Source: Chloranthus sessilifolius
Lineage: Eukaryota > Streptophyta > Magnoliopsida > Chloranthales > Chloranthaceae
Length of the DNA stretch: 64,000 bases
Reading direction: 5' to 3'
Assembly (NCBI GenBank): GCA_021018995.1
Contig: CM037587.1
Coordinates: 58,626,104-58,690,103 of the forward strand
Positions 52,449 to 63,985 of the stretch are shown here, one piece after another. The position numbers and the translations under genes are program-made. Every line of letters starts with the position of its first letter. The first letter of the stretch is position 1. A model generated the notes under the pieces. That model was not told the DNA's origin. It saw nothing but the letters and a program-made list of their open reading frames with translations, and did not search any database.

Positions 52449-54259
52449 TGTTGTCGCTCCAAGTGTGCCATAATTGTGTGCATTATGAATAAAGAATTAA
52501 AGAATTAAAGAATGCTAAGTTATATGGATGTTAACTTATGAAAGGAATATCGGCAGCACACTGGGGCTAACATTAGCCTGCAAGATCAGGGCCAATTGTA
52601 GCAAGTTTTAAAAGTAAGTATTTCAAGATCGTCCACAGAGAATTTGTCTAAAATGAGAGATAAACCTCCAGATCTGTGCTACCAGATCTGGCTCTATAAT
52701 TATCTAGAAAGCAGATAAAGAGAGAGTGTTGGGTTTTGTCACGTTTAACTAAAAGCAAATAAAGAAAAGAACTAACTACGTGATCCAGATCCGAGTTGTG
52801 GAGGTGTTTAAAATAAATCAAATGCAGAAATAATAGCTTCATGTATTTTAGCCTTTGAATTTTAATGGAGAATCAGATTCCAATAGAGCAGATTCAATCT
52901 TCATCGCTACCGACAGGATGTAAGAGAAATAAATCGAATTAAGGAATAGGTTTAGACATGATCATCCAATGGTCACAGATCATCCAATAGTTCTGTTCTT
53001 TAGTTAAACATGAACATCCTTTGTAAGTCTGCTAGAATTAGGTTACCAACGCTAATTCATGCGCAGGACAATGAATTAAGGGAAGTTGGATGCGGGTGAG
53101 TGAATCTAAAGAAGTCTAATGCACTAAGGTGAACATTGGAACCCTCGACATGACTCCAATGGAGAAGACACAAATTAGAACCTTTTAAAATCCAAAATTA
53201 CAATTACAAAGCACGGCTTTAGAAAGCCCTCGACTTGCGCCTTGAATCCGATCTCCTTGGAGTTACAAATCACTCTCAACAACTCTCAAAAGTAAAACAA
53301 AAGAAGTTATTACAGGAGGTACAGAGATAGGCTATCTGACCGGAAGGTAGGGAAATAGAGATGAAAACTCAAAACTGGATGCCACAATTGGGCAAATGTC
53401 TTCTATTTATAGCTTTCCCTTGATCTCAGTGTGAATTGACCAATCAAGTGTTCAGATCTGGATTGCCCAATGGCGCTTGAGCACGGGATCCAGGATCTGT
53501 TTCCGCCAATGAAAATGCTCGATCCGGTTCACCAATCAGCGCTAGAAGCATCAATTCATTATGGAATTCAAAAATCTTTGAGTTTAGAAGTTCCCGCCAA
53601 GTGATTTCATCTTTGAGCGCTCACATGGGTTGGAATATGCTTTTGGATCTTGATTGGAATCTTCCGAAATGTCCTGGGTCATTAAATGCATTGGGGCGTG
53701 TAGAGATTACTAAAATGCCCTTTAAACAATGTAATTCCCAGAATGTCCTTTCAGAGTTTAAGTGCCTTTTCGCAAAGTGTTTTGGCTCGAAGTTCTTTTC
53801 GCAGCAATTTGGCTTCGTAAAGTCTTTTCGCAAGGACTTCTCCCGGATCTTCTATTGAAAAGGAAATTTCAACTATTGAGCAGAACATGGTTCTTTTCGA
53901 GTAGTTCATTCTGACTCGAATCAATTCGAACAGAACTTTGACCTTTTCGAAAAGTACTTTTTACTTTGCGATTTGAACTTTTAACTTGATTTCTTCTTTG
54001 CGAATGGATCCTTCTTCTTCTTCAGGTCTTTTCTTGCTCTTTTAGGACCTTTTTAGCCATTGCTGAGGCTATTTCTTCACTCCCTCTTTGAGCTTGACAT
54101 GAGTTGTCAGCTTTTTGATCATTTTAGGATGCTTTTCGGACTTGGACCTGTCTAATTGGTTAGCTGTAAAATGCACACTAAAGCACTTATTTAGTCTTCT
54201 CAAGGGTCTTTCAAAGCTCATGTTTAGGGGTGAAAAATGGTATTTTTCACTACTTAACA
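52449..54259 (-). repeat. Solo LTR 2 (1811 bp) inserted in F pol
   Basis: TGTTGTCGCTCC...TACTTAACA with a perfect target duplication GGCAC at 52444-52448 and 54260-54264. Same family as solo LTR 1: both share 'TTAGCCTGCAAGATCAGGGCC', 'CAAGATCGTCCACAGAGAATTTG'-type segments, TATA box CTATAAATAG (minus, 53403-53412) and a TTCGCAAAG-type cluster (53767-53960). The F reading frame runs from RT (54265) to RNase H (52443) across it. Confidence 0.92.
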
Positions 54260-55720
54260 GGCACTGACACGGAGATTAACTTATTCTTGAGCTCCTGAAA
54301 CTTTGTATTCTTCCTTGTGAGCTGAGTGAGTGGTTCCAAAATTTTGGAGAAGCCTTCAACGAATCTCATGTAATGCCTAGCCAGACCCAGAAAACTGTGA
54401 ATTTCCATTACCATCTTTGGTTGTTCCCATTTTCCAATGGCCTCGATCTTAGTCAGATCGATTGTGATGTCTGCTTCAAATATAACATGTCCTAAGAAGC
54501 TGACTTGTTCTAGCAAGAACTCGCACTTACTTAGCTTTGCGTACAGTCGATGATCAGGAAGTGTCTGAAGAGCGACGCGCAAATGTTGTTCGTGATCTTC
54601 TCTTGTCTTCGAATAGATGAGAATGTCATTTACGAAGACAACCACATATTTGTCGAGATGTAGTCTAAACACTATGGTCATCAGATCCATGAATGATGTT
54701 GGCACGTTTATTAACCCAAAAGGCATTACCATAAACTCATAGTGGTCATATCTTATGCAAAAAGTGATTTTCGGAATGTCCTCGGCTTTGACCTTCAACT
54801 GATGATAACTTGATCTCAAGTCTATCTTCGAGAATAACTTCGAGCCATGGAGCTGATCAATGAGGTCATCGATACGTGGAAGTGGATAGTGGTTCTTAAT
54901 CATTACTTTATTCAACTGACGATAGTCGATGCATAGTCTCATTGACCCATCTTTCTTTTTAACAAATAGAACAAGTGCTCCCTATGGAGAGAAATTAGGT
55001 CTAATGAACCCCTTGTCCAAGAGCTCTAGTAACTGCTCCTTAAGTTCTTTTAGTTCTGTCGGTGTCATCCGGTATGGTCCTTTTGATGGATTTTATGCCT
55101 GGAGCCAAATCAATTAAAAACTCAACTTCCCGATTTGGTGGTAATCATGATAAGTCTTCAGGAAATACATCCGAAAACTCGCACACGACAGGAATATCGG
55201 TGATGTTGATATTTTCTTCCCATTGATCTTGTACGAACGCAAGGTATCCATGGCATCCATTCCTCATCAAACGTTAAGCTCAAATGAAAAAAATAAATGG
55301 TGCGATCTGAACTTAATGCCATAAAATCAAAAGTGTCTTCCTTTTGGAGGGTGAAAGGTAACCACTTTTCGAAGGTAATCTACGCTTGCATGGTAAGCAG
55401 ATAGTCAATCCATACTGAGGATTACATCGAATCCTTGCATGTCCAACAAAATTAGATCAACCATCATCTCGTGGTCTTCAATCAGAATGATAACCGATCA
55501 AAAAATTATGTCTGTGCTTACTGAGTTCCCTGTAAGGATTGATACTGCTAAGATGAAGTCTAAGGGTTCGCGGACGATACTCAATTTTACCATGAATTGA
55601 GAGGTCACAAAGGAATGCGTAGATCCAGGGTCTATCAAGATGCGTACCTTGTATTGCGGACAGTTCTTAGTCTACTGTGAGGGGCCATAATGATCTATCA
55701 CGATCAAGCAAAAGTTCTAG
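54260..55720 (-). pseudogene. Element F protease and reverse transcriptase
   Basis: Protease: VRILIDPGSTHSFVTSQF (about 55640-55590; DPGS is the usual chromovirus active-site wording), then [48 protein letters not shown] (54942), [55 protein letters not shown] and [18 protein letters not shown]. The catalytic motif is VND where FIDD is expected: the first Asp codon is AAT (54628-54630), a G-to-A change on the coding strand. Several stops lie between protease and RT. The frame from 54942 to 54265 is otherwise open. Confidence 0.85.
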
Positions 55721-55773
55721 TCAGGAGTGATCATGAAAATTCAGCCCATGTTCCAACATAATCTAAAGTTAGC

Positions 55774-55785
55774 GCTCTGATACCA
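55774..55785 (-). other. Element F primer binding site (initiator-Met-tRNA type)
   Basis: On minus TGGTATCAGAGC, complementary to the 3' end of tRNA-iMet, two bases from the LTR end. It is followed within about 130 bases by protease coding sequence. Confidence 0.88.
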
Positions 55786-55787
55786 AC

Positions 55788-58024
55788 TATAACGACCCGA
55801 CCTTCCCACACGAAAATCTGGGAACATTGAGTCATTAAATATTTGGTACATCCACACATGTGCAAAAATCAACAGAGATAATATAATAACTGGCAGCATT
55901 AAGATTCCATTTCCATGGAGAATATAAAAGCAAAACCAAAATAACCACTGGTGACGGTCGTTCGTCACGCAAATAATGGTATGAGTTACAAAATATATAT
56001 AGAAAGAACTAGTCACTAAAATGCGCCAAGTCTAAAAATCTAACTCGACTATGGATAATACTCTTTGGGTGGAAGACCCTCTTCTTCGTCCGACACGAAA
56101 TCGGGATCATCCTCAAGTTCGGGGTCCTGACCAATATTTGCACCTGTGACACATAGTGTCGGGATGAGCTAACAGTCTAAGCTCAGTAGGAAAATTTCAA
56201 TACTAATTACATTTCCTCCAAATCAATGCATAGATTCAATGACTAAATTCAAAAGCAATTAAATGTCAAAACAGCATTCGAAGAATCTTAGGTTCAAAAT
56301 CACATAATTTGAAATTGAGTTTCAATTGATATTGGATAGTGTCATTTCTTAGGTTTCACATGATTTATATTTACTTGTTCATTTTCATATTTTATATGCA
56401 CTTCTTAATCCATGTATGACTTAAATCCATAACTTAAAAATTTCCAACATGAATATAGCATTTAGAGCTGATAACTTATGGGAATTCCCTCCTAACCATT
56501 GTTGTTCAATGAACAATTTTCTAAGTGTCCAAGCCCCTATGTTGTGAGGGATACTTGTGTAGTTCCAATACCGTTGAAATGGTCCAAATATTGTCGAAAT
56601 GGTCCAAAAGTGTCGAAGCACAGAATTTGTTCACATGAACCTCAAATCAAATGCAAGTTCTAACACATAGTAAAGTTTTATTCATTCATAGATAATTCTC
56701 ATTCTATTTTAAATTCAAAGTTCGAAGGATTCAAATATTCACATCAGTACTTGATTCACAGATTCAATCTTTCAAAAGATTCAAATGCGATTTCATATTT
56801 CAAGGATTTCAAATGTTCAAATGCAGCCAGATTTAACAAGTTCTAATTCAAATTCTAATTATCACAATTCCATTTAGTTCTATCATGAAGATCTATGAAT
56901 CAAAGTCAAAAATGTAATTGTGCATTGAATTTCTCCTACCTCAGTTCTAGTGTCATGAGAAGGCAATGAAATGGTCCTTATTTACAACCTTCGGTTCTCA
57001 TTCTATATCACATTCACAGGTGGTGGGTCAGTGACTGGCCAAGATTATAACAAATTCGAAGTTTCTCAAGTTATATCGAAAAGGGTGCCAAATTCATTCT
57101 AATTCGCTCGAGTGACTTCCCAAATCGCTCTAGCGACTTGTCATGTATTCACTACCTCGCTCAAGCGACAACAAAAATCGCTCAAGCAAGTTTCATCAAA
57201 ACTTTTTACCTTGCTTCTAAGGGGATCTCGCTCGAGCGAAAAGGCAATCTCGCTTGAGCGAAATCATCTAATTTTTCATTTGGGTCCCCTTTTTCCAGAA
57301 CTCGAAACCCCTAATTTCTTGAGTACAATCCTACTAAGTCATGGTACTAGTCTGAAATTTTAGAGAATAAAATCCGTACTAATGAGCTATGATTTTCACC
57401 TTTTTACGTTGCGAATGTCGAGTCTATGATGGTGGACATCAAGGGAGATCAGCACCTAAACTTCTCGTTCTTCTGATGATTCGATCCCTCTCTCTCTTTG
57501 ATCTTAATGGTGTCAAAGATCGAGGTTTCTTGAGGTACAAAACAGACCAAAGATCTCCTTGAGTGAAGAAGAAGAATTTGAGAGGGAGAATATATGGCTA
57601 GGGTTTCTGAAAAAGAAAATAAGGAGAGATGGAGGTTCTCTCTCTTAGCTCTTTTTTCAGCAGAATTCACGAGAGTTTATTTCTGCGTAAGTTTTTTCTT
57701 TATAACTAATGGGAGTTTGATCGGTGTTGAGCTGATACACCAAGAATAGGTGTGCAGGCCTTCATCCCAAGGTCCAAAAATAAGATCTAAAATCCACTCA
57801 ACAAAGTTTGATCCCTAGACCTCTTGCTTACGAACCAAGCTTCTAATCATTATGCTATCACGTAGCTTGCATAACTATTCATGCAATTATATATATGGTC
57901 TTTTTATGCCAAGATGTATATCTTTAAAATAAAATGTTTCAAAAATCCAAGGCGTGTAGTGTATACTTTGTTAGACACCACACCTAATTGGGCGTATTTG
58001 TGTTGGGAAATTCAAGATGTTATA
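55788..58024 (-). repeat. Element F 5' LTR (2237 bp)
   Basis: On plus TATAACGACCCGACC...AAGATGTTATA. The expected termini from the 3' LTR are TGTAAC/GTTACA, so both ends carry a change. Contains the six-site TCGCTCGAGCGA cluster (57104-57262), a TATA candidate on minus at 57699-57706 and a 9-base insertion near 58010 relative to the 3' LTR. The right neighbour is open hAT coding sequence. Confidence 0.87.
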
Positions 58025-60952
58025 GAAGCATACCGCGACTAAGACAAAAAAGAAAGAATTATTGGACAGCATCAGAATGGAAGAAATTATGAGAGTAGGT
58101 GAAGATGATGAGGGTTGTGATGAGCTTCGTGACCTTTGGAGGGCTACCAGAATTAGTCTAGCCGAACAGCGAAGAAAAGAAGATGAAGAAGCCGAAATAC
58201 GTAGGTTTGAAAGGGGTTTGAGTGGACCCTCTTATCATGAGAGGGGTACTGGGTCGAGGCAGACACCATATAACATGGAGGAGAGTGGACTAACCAGTAC
58301 TTCCTTCAATACGAGATCTGTAGGGCCAATCGATCCTTTTTTATTCAGGAATTAAGAGTGTCAGGTAGCCCATGATTTCTGGTACCCTCTTAAAGACATG
58401 GGGAAAAAAGTTGGGTAGGTCGTAACAAAGTTTCTAGTCTACAACCACATGCCAGCTAACGAGGTCGAATCACCATATTTTACCACGATGATTGGCACTA
58501 AAGCAGAGGTCGAACCAGGAGTGACTCTACCAGCAGCTTATCAGGTTTATGGGCCTCTCCTTAAAGATGAAGTTATGGAGGTTGATGCATACATAAAGAC
58601 CTGTCATCCAGTGTGGGATGAAAGGGGTTGCACCATCATGTGTGATGAGTGGACGACTCATACCGAATAGTCCCTTATAAACTTTCTGATTTATTGAAAC
58701 GAAGGAACCAATTTTTTGAAAATCGTAAACACTTCAAAAGTGGTTAAAAGCGTAAAATATTTATTTGAGCGTATGGATGAGGTGGTACGAGATATCGAAG
58801 AAGAGAGGGTCGTCCAAATAGTAACTGACAATGCGGCTAATTATAAGGCCGTCGGCATGAAGAGACTGTATTGGACACCGTGTGTGGCTCACTGCTTAGA
58901 TAATATGCTTGAGGACCTTTCGACTCTCTCTTCCTTTAAAGAGGTCATCATAAAGAGTAAGATGGTCTCCAGCTTCATATACCAGAGTGCTAGTCTGGTA
59001 AATGTGATGAAATCGTTTACCGATAATGTGGACTTGGTAAGACCAACAATCACTCATTTTATGACCAACTGAATAGCAATGCAAAGCATGTTGAGACGCA
59101 TGAATGGTTTGAAAGCTTTGTGTGGGTCGCCTTCATGGACCGAGTACGACTGTTGGAAATGAGGACACTCCCAAAAAAGAAACGACTATTGGCAATGGAG
59201 GTATTAGATACAATTTATAATAATTCTTTTTGGAGTAGGATGGAGATTGTGTTGAGTGTCTCTAAGCTGTTGGTTCAAGGTTTGATACTCATCGATGGGG
59301 ATGATAAGCCTACGATGGGCTATTTATATGAGGCGATAGAGAAGGCTAGACTGGCCATTAACGAGAAATTCCCCAAAAGCTCCAAAAAGTATTAGAAAAT
59401 CATCGATGACGGGTGGGAAAAAAATTCCCCCAAGACTTGCATGGAGCCGGTATGTATACTGTTGTTTAAGTTTCTAAAATATTTTAATATAATATTGCAT
59501 TAATCCTTAAATCACTAATGAAAGGTTTTAACTTTTAGCAGGTCGCTTCCTCAACCCCATCTACCAATACAATAGGCAACTCACTACAACCTCTGAGGAG
59601 TATGTCTCTACGTCCAATGTTATTTGAAGAATGGTGCCAGACTTGGCAGATCAAGGGAGGGCCATGAGGGAAGTGAGAATCTGTTTTAGACCTTATACTT
59701 CACATCATCTATTTTTTATTTACAGTTTATAATTTATACTATCTAACAATATGATGCTCTAAATTTTATATAGGTCGATTTTTTCAGGAAAAGACAAGGG
59801 AAATTTGGTACCCTTCTCGCCTTAAGAGTAATCTATAACGATAAGCCGGGTAATTCAATTTATTGATTTTTCGTATGCACAACACACTGTCATTTACTTT
59901 GAGAGACTTAACATTTCATTTACAATATATAGCGGATTGGTGGATACACTATGGGGATGTGGATGATGTTCCTATATTGAGAAAGGTTGCAATGTGTGCT
60001 CTCTCTCAAACCACCTCCTCTTTAAATTGCGAGAGGAACTTGAGCACTTTCTCTCTCATCCACAGCAAGACTCGTAATCAACCCACTATGGGTTGAGAAA
60101 GAGCAGGCACTTTCTCTCTCATCCACAGCAAGACCTGGTCTACTGCCACCACAACATAAGGTTGAGGGTGAGAAACATCAACAAGGCGGCGCATGGTATT
60201 AATTTTTCTTTCATTATTGTTTATATATATTTATTTTCAATAATAATAAATACTAATAATACAGGTTTTCGGCATTGATGTCAGCTGATGTGTCATTCAA
60301 TCCCATCTAATTGGGCAACATTTTCAATGATGCAGACTCATTGAGAGAATGGATTGAGGAGAGAGAAGAAGTGCTTGATAGGGAAGGAACAAAATGGTTT
60401 GATAGACTAAAGAGGCAGGCCGAAGTCGGAGTCGGAGAGGGTCCATTAGGACCATCACAACCTCGAAGGAAAAGACAATTATGACATATTTGTTCACTGT
60501 CAGATGGCGATCATGATTGTGGTGGTGATGATGGTGGTGATGAATGGGGTGATGATGATGGAGGTATTGATGACGGTGATGATCTTGGTGATGATCAAAC
60601 ATGGGTACCCTCATCAGGAGGTGCATATTATGGTCAAATTTCTAAAGGGATCCATCAATGGGAAGATGACAGCATTGGTAACCATGTTGACACTCCTACA
60701 TTTCATGGCAATGGGGTGGAAGGAAGAGGAGAAGCAGAATCATGGGTGACTCCACCATGTGAAAGGGATTACATTTCCAAAACCGTGCATTCTTTCGGTC
60801 AGTTTGGGTTCCATTAGAATGAGCAGGGGAATTTATTATTTACCCTTATGTCTGTCCATCCACCAACTTACGAACCTCATATGGACTTCATATCTCAGTC
60901 CTTTGGTGGCTCGTACCAATATCCTTACGGTGGAGATGCATCGCCACAATGA
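58025..60952 (+). pseudogene. Element E: hAT-family transposase, 5' part missing
   Basis: From 58025 the frame reads HTATKTKKKELLDSIRMEEI and an acidic/Arg-rich region. Then VESPYFTTMIGTKAEVEPG, WDERGCTIMCDEWTT (first catalytic Asp, about 58640), VVQIVTDNAANYKAVG (second Asp, about 58825), WTPCVAHCLDNMLEDLS (C-x2-H) and KALCGSPSWTEYDCW. Introns are likely at 59446-59540 and 59650-59932. The dimerisation domain follows: DWWIHYGDVDDVPILRKVA, SSLNCERNLSTFSLIHSKTR (59935-60085), DLVYCHHNIRLR. The C-terminal tail is Asp/Gly-rich (GGDDGGDEWGDDDGG). Stops at 58668, 58695 and 59070 and a 63-base duplication break it. The usual N-terminal BED zinc finger is absent. Confidence 0.85.
60044..60134 (+). 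repeat. Direct duplication in the hAT dimerisation exon
   Basis: 28-base copies (starting GCACTTTCTCTCTCATCC) at 60044-60071 and 60107-60134, offset 63. It repeats the LSTFSLIHSKT coding block and is followed by a frame change. Confidence 0.85.
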
Positions 60953-61329
60953 TGAAGATGACGACGAAGAGCCCGCGAGAAATTCTATGTGGCTATGAAG
61001 TTCTATGTGGTTTTGACTTTGGTTCCAATTAATGTGTAATTTAATGTGATGATATTCGTGAGAAGCTTGTATTTTTCTTAATTAATATGGACTTGCTCTT
61101 TCGAGGCAAAGAGCAGCTTAATGCTTTGGTAGGGTGCACTTTAACCCAATATTTAAAGTGGTCTACCCCAAAGAGCAACGTCAAATAAAGTTAGGTTTAT
61201 TTTAAGTGGGCTGCCCCTAAAGTGGGGAAGATTTTGGCTGAAATTCAAATTTTGGGCCGACATTTCGGTTCAAAATTTCGGTTTCGGACATTACCGAAAC
61301 CGATATGAAATCCAATTTTTTGATCCTTG
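60953..61329 (+). other. hAT 3' region and putative terminal repeat
   Basis: Noncoding. 61240-61329 is made of CCGAAA/TTTCGG words and ends TTTTTTGATCCTTG. A second TTTTGATCCTTG end occurs at 62008. GATCCTTG preceded by CCGAAATTT words is a plausible hAT terminus, but the matching left end was not found. Confidence 0.4.
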
Positions 61330-61790
61330 GTCTCTTTAAAAAAGAAACAAAAATGGCATTTTTATTTAGAGTATTTTTGGTTTTATAAAAAAAAACTTTG
61401 GGTCAAAAACTTTGAGTGGGCTGCCTCCCAGATTATTATTATTTTTTTATTTAGGGAGAACTTCTATATATGTTCAAATGTACAATCACTGTGATCAATT
61501 TAGCAACATGTCGTGCATGTAGACATAGCTTAGATTTGGTATAGCCCGAATATGGCAGTACATGTTTTCTTCTATTTGATCACAACATGTTGCATATGAT
61601 GTCCTGCTTGTGAACCAATTTCCAACCTTAGATTTGGACAGCCCAAGATTGATGACACGTGCGCCATAGCTAACACCAAGCTATGGAGCACGTGTCAGCT
61701 AGGGCCAGTCCAAAATCGAAACGAAAACCGAAAAGCTATGGCGCACGTGACACACCATGGACCTTATACAAGTTCAACTCTCTCTCTCCT

Positions 61791-61844
<54 letters not shown>

Positions 61845-62131
61845 GAACTTGGGACCTTTGGGTCTCTTTAAAAAAATGAAAAAATGACTTTTTCAATGTA
61901 TTTTGGGGGACCGAATTTCTGCCGAAATTTTGGACTAGTCTCAAAATTTCGGCCGAAAATCCAAATTTTCGATTTTGGTCCAGCCCGAAACCGAAATTTT
62001 GATCCTTGCTCGTGGAACTCAGAACTCACAATTTTCTTCGCATTCTCGGATTCATCTAACGAGATATAAGCCCAGTCGCTAAAACCCTAGATTTCTCAAA
62101 CTGTTGTTTTACCAGAAATATTGACGCATCC
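61330..62131. other. Intergenic region with repeated hAT-like terminus and microsatellite
   Basis: 61318-61385 and 61850-61910 are diverged direct repeats (shared GGTCTCTTTAAAAAA then AAAATG..). A (CT)n(TA)n microsatellite lies at 61783-61845 and a G-box inverted repeat at 61656-61749. No gene is seen. Confidence 0.45.
61656..61749. repeat. Three copies of CACGTGCGCCATAGCT in alternating orientation
   Basis: CACGTGCGCCATAGCT at 61656-61671, its reverse complement with one change at 61679-61694, and the exact reverse complement at 61734-61749. Each carries the G-box core CACGTG. Confidence 0.85.
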
Positions 62132-63184
62132 TGTGACAGCTCGGATTTTAGTACACGGAAACCCACACCGTCATTAAGGTCGATCCCCTTATACATATGG
62201 AACACTTGGTACATCCACACGCAAAGTGGAACAAAGCATAAATTTAAATAAACAACTAGAGTCATCATAAGAAGTAAATCTCCATTTCAGACAACTCAAA
62301 AGATAATAAAAGACGGTTCTAATCCCATGCAACTCACATGGCCAAAAGAACCGAACCGAACCATTAGTGACAAACAATCGTCACCAAAATATGGTTCGCA
62401 AAATAATATACTGTGAGATATATACAAGTTTTCTTATAAAACTAAACTGGTTCGACGTACCAAGTCTTACAAATAAAATCTCAAAAATAAACTAGCGCAG
62501 CACAGTCCACTAGAAGAACTCCGGTGGGGGCTCTGTCTCCTCCCCAGGTATGTACTCAGGGTCCTCAGGATCTACATCCTCAGTCCCCACCGTTACCTCT
62601 GAACCTGTGACATATAGTCGAAGGGTGAGCTACATCTAAGCTCAATAGGGAAATATAAGTAACATGCATATTATGATATCAAACATATACTTCATGGCAT
62701 AATCAGAAACATGCTTAACTTACTGAGAGTCAAAACTTCTAATTTAAAAGAAATTAAATTGACAAATATGAATATCGGATGCAAAGTTTCAAAACACACT
62801 AAACATGCTTACTCAAATTATTCTCGTAACGCACGCACTTAAACCAATCACTTAAGTAATCTCTCGAGCAAATATAGCATCGAGAGTAGTATATAATACC
62901 GATATAATACCCCAAACATCATCGTTCAATGAACAATTCACACAAAGTTTCGCAAGCCCCTTCGAATTAGGTGACTCGTGCCGAACGAAGTATTTCCACA
63001 AATTGGAAATCAAAGAACAGATATCCCGTCGTACCAGAGCACAAGTACGGATATCCCGTAGTACTGATCACGGATGTACTACCACGTCGGTAGGGTATTA
63101 AATACATGAACCTCAAATCAAAGTGCGAAATTCAACTTATAGTTATTCATCGTGTCTTTGTGAAAACACATAATAGGGTTGCCT

Positions 63185-63345
63185 TCAAAGTCACACACAC
63201 ACACTTATCACCATTTCTGGTTTCACACACACATATTCTTGATGTCACATACACATATCATAGTTTCTTACTGAGGACACATACTCACTTATCAAGTTTC
63301 ACACACACACACTTGTGGTTTCTTCTTAGTGCACATCCTCACATA
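63185..63345. repeat. CA-rich quasi-tandem repeat in G LTR
   Basis: Five to six (CA)n tracts, each followed by TTATC/TTCTT-type spacers of 20-30 bases. Confidence 0.7.
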
Positions 63346-63659
63346 CTTTTTATGTTAAAAAGCCATAACGAAATTCATGTTGAATTATGGATGGAAAACT
63401 ACACAATCACGTACATATTCTTATCATATCACAAAGTTCATGTTGAACAAAAATCAAATATGCAAGTTACTATGTTTTCCCTACCTCACGCGAAGTCGCA
63501 CGAAAGTCCTTAATTCAAGCTAGCTCTACCACAGCCCATAGCTTGAGCTTATACCTAACATATACAATTTCATAAATCATACATCAAAAATAATGTAAAC
63601 AGGAAGATATAAGCCTTCCCCAAAGTCCTTGAAACAAAATAAAATAGAACTTTGAAACT

Positions 63660-63985
63660 GTCAAAATCGACTGATCGATCGGTTTCCCAAATCGATCGAT
63701 CGGTTTCCCAAATCGATCGATCAAAATCATTTTCAATCGGATGGTTTTCCCTACCAGGAAGCCACGCACTTTCTGGTACGCCAATATCGATCGATCGATT
63801 CTATAATCGATCAGTCGGTTTTTCAAAATCGATTGATCAAAAACTATTTCGATCGGTCTATTTCTCCAGAAACCATTTTACATACTCATTATTTTTAATA
63901 AAATGATCGATCAGTGTGCATATCGATCGATCAGTTTATAAATAGATCGATCGAACTATATTTCGATCGATCGATTTCTCCAGAA
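63660..63985. promoter_or_regulatory. Cluster of ATCGATCGATC words in G LTR
   Basis: At least nine ATCGATCGA-type words (for example 63671, 63691, 63713, 63786, 63806, 63904, 63922, 63945, 63963), several in a 21-base repeat with GGTTTCCCAA. It occupies the place where F has TCGCTCGAGCGA, as both are followed by CCAGAA..(G)AAACCC. Confidence 0.75.

Larger units (their letters stand above)
45340..58024 (-). mobile_element. Element F: Tekay/Del-type chromovirus, gag-less, with an ORF2
   Basis: On minus: 5' LTR 58024-55788, primer site, protease and RT (55720-54260), solo LTR 2 insertion, RNase H, integrase and chromodomain (52448-50530), a spacer, ORF2 (49190-48001), polypurine tract 47539-47549 and 3' LTR 47538-45340. 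The order RT-RH-IN-chromodomain and the phrases DYEPIEI-like and HVSMLRKYV identify the Tekay/Del chromovirus lineage. Gag is missing: only about 100 bases separate the primer site from protease. ORF2 in this position is not usual for chromoviruses. The element lies against the hAT gene at its right end. Confidence 0.85.

Noticed and set aside
60324..60626. His-rich minus-strand frame
   Set aside because: Antisense of the Asp/Gly-rich (GATGRT) tail of the hAT transposase.
61683..61871. Ser/Leu repeat frame
   Set aside because: Translation of the (CT)n microsatellite.
63106..63513. 135-aa frame in the G LTR
   Set aside because: Arises from CA-rich repeats in an LTR; no protein family resemblance.
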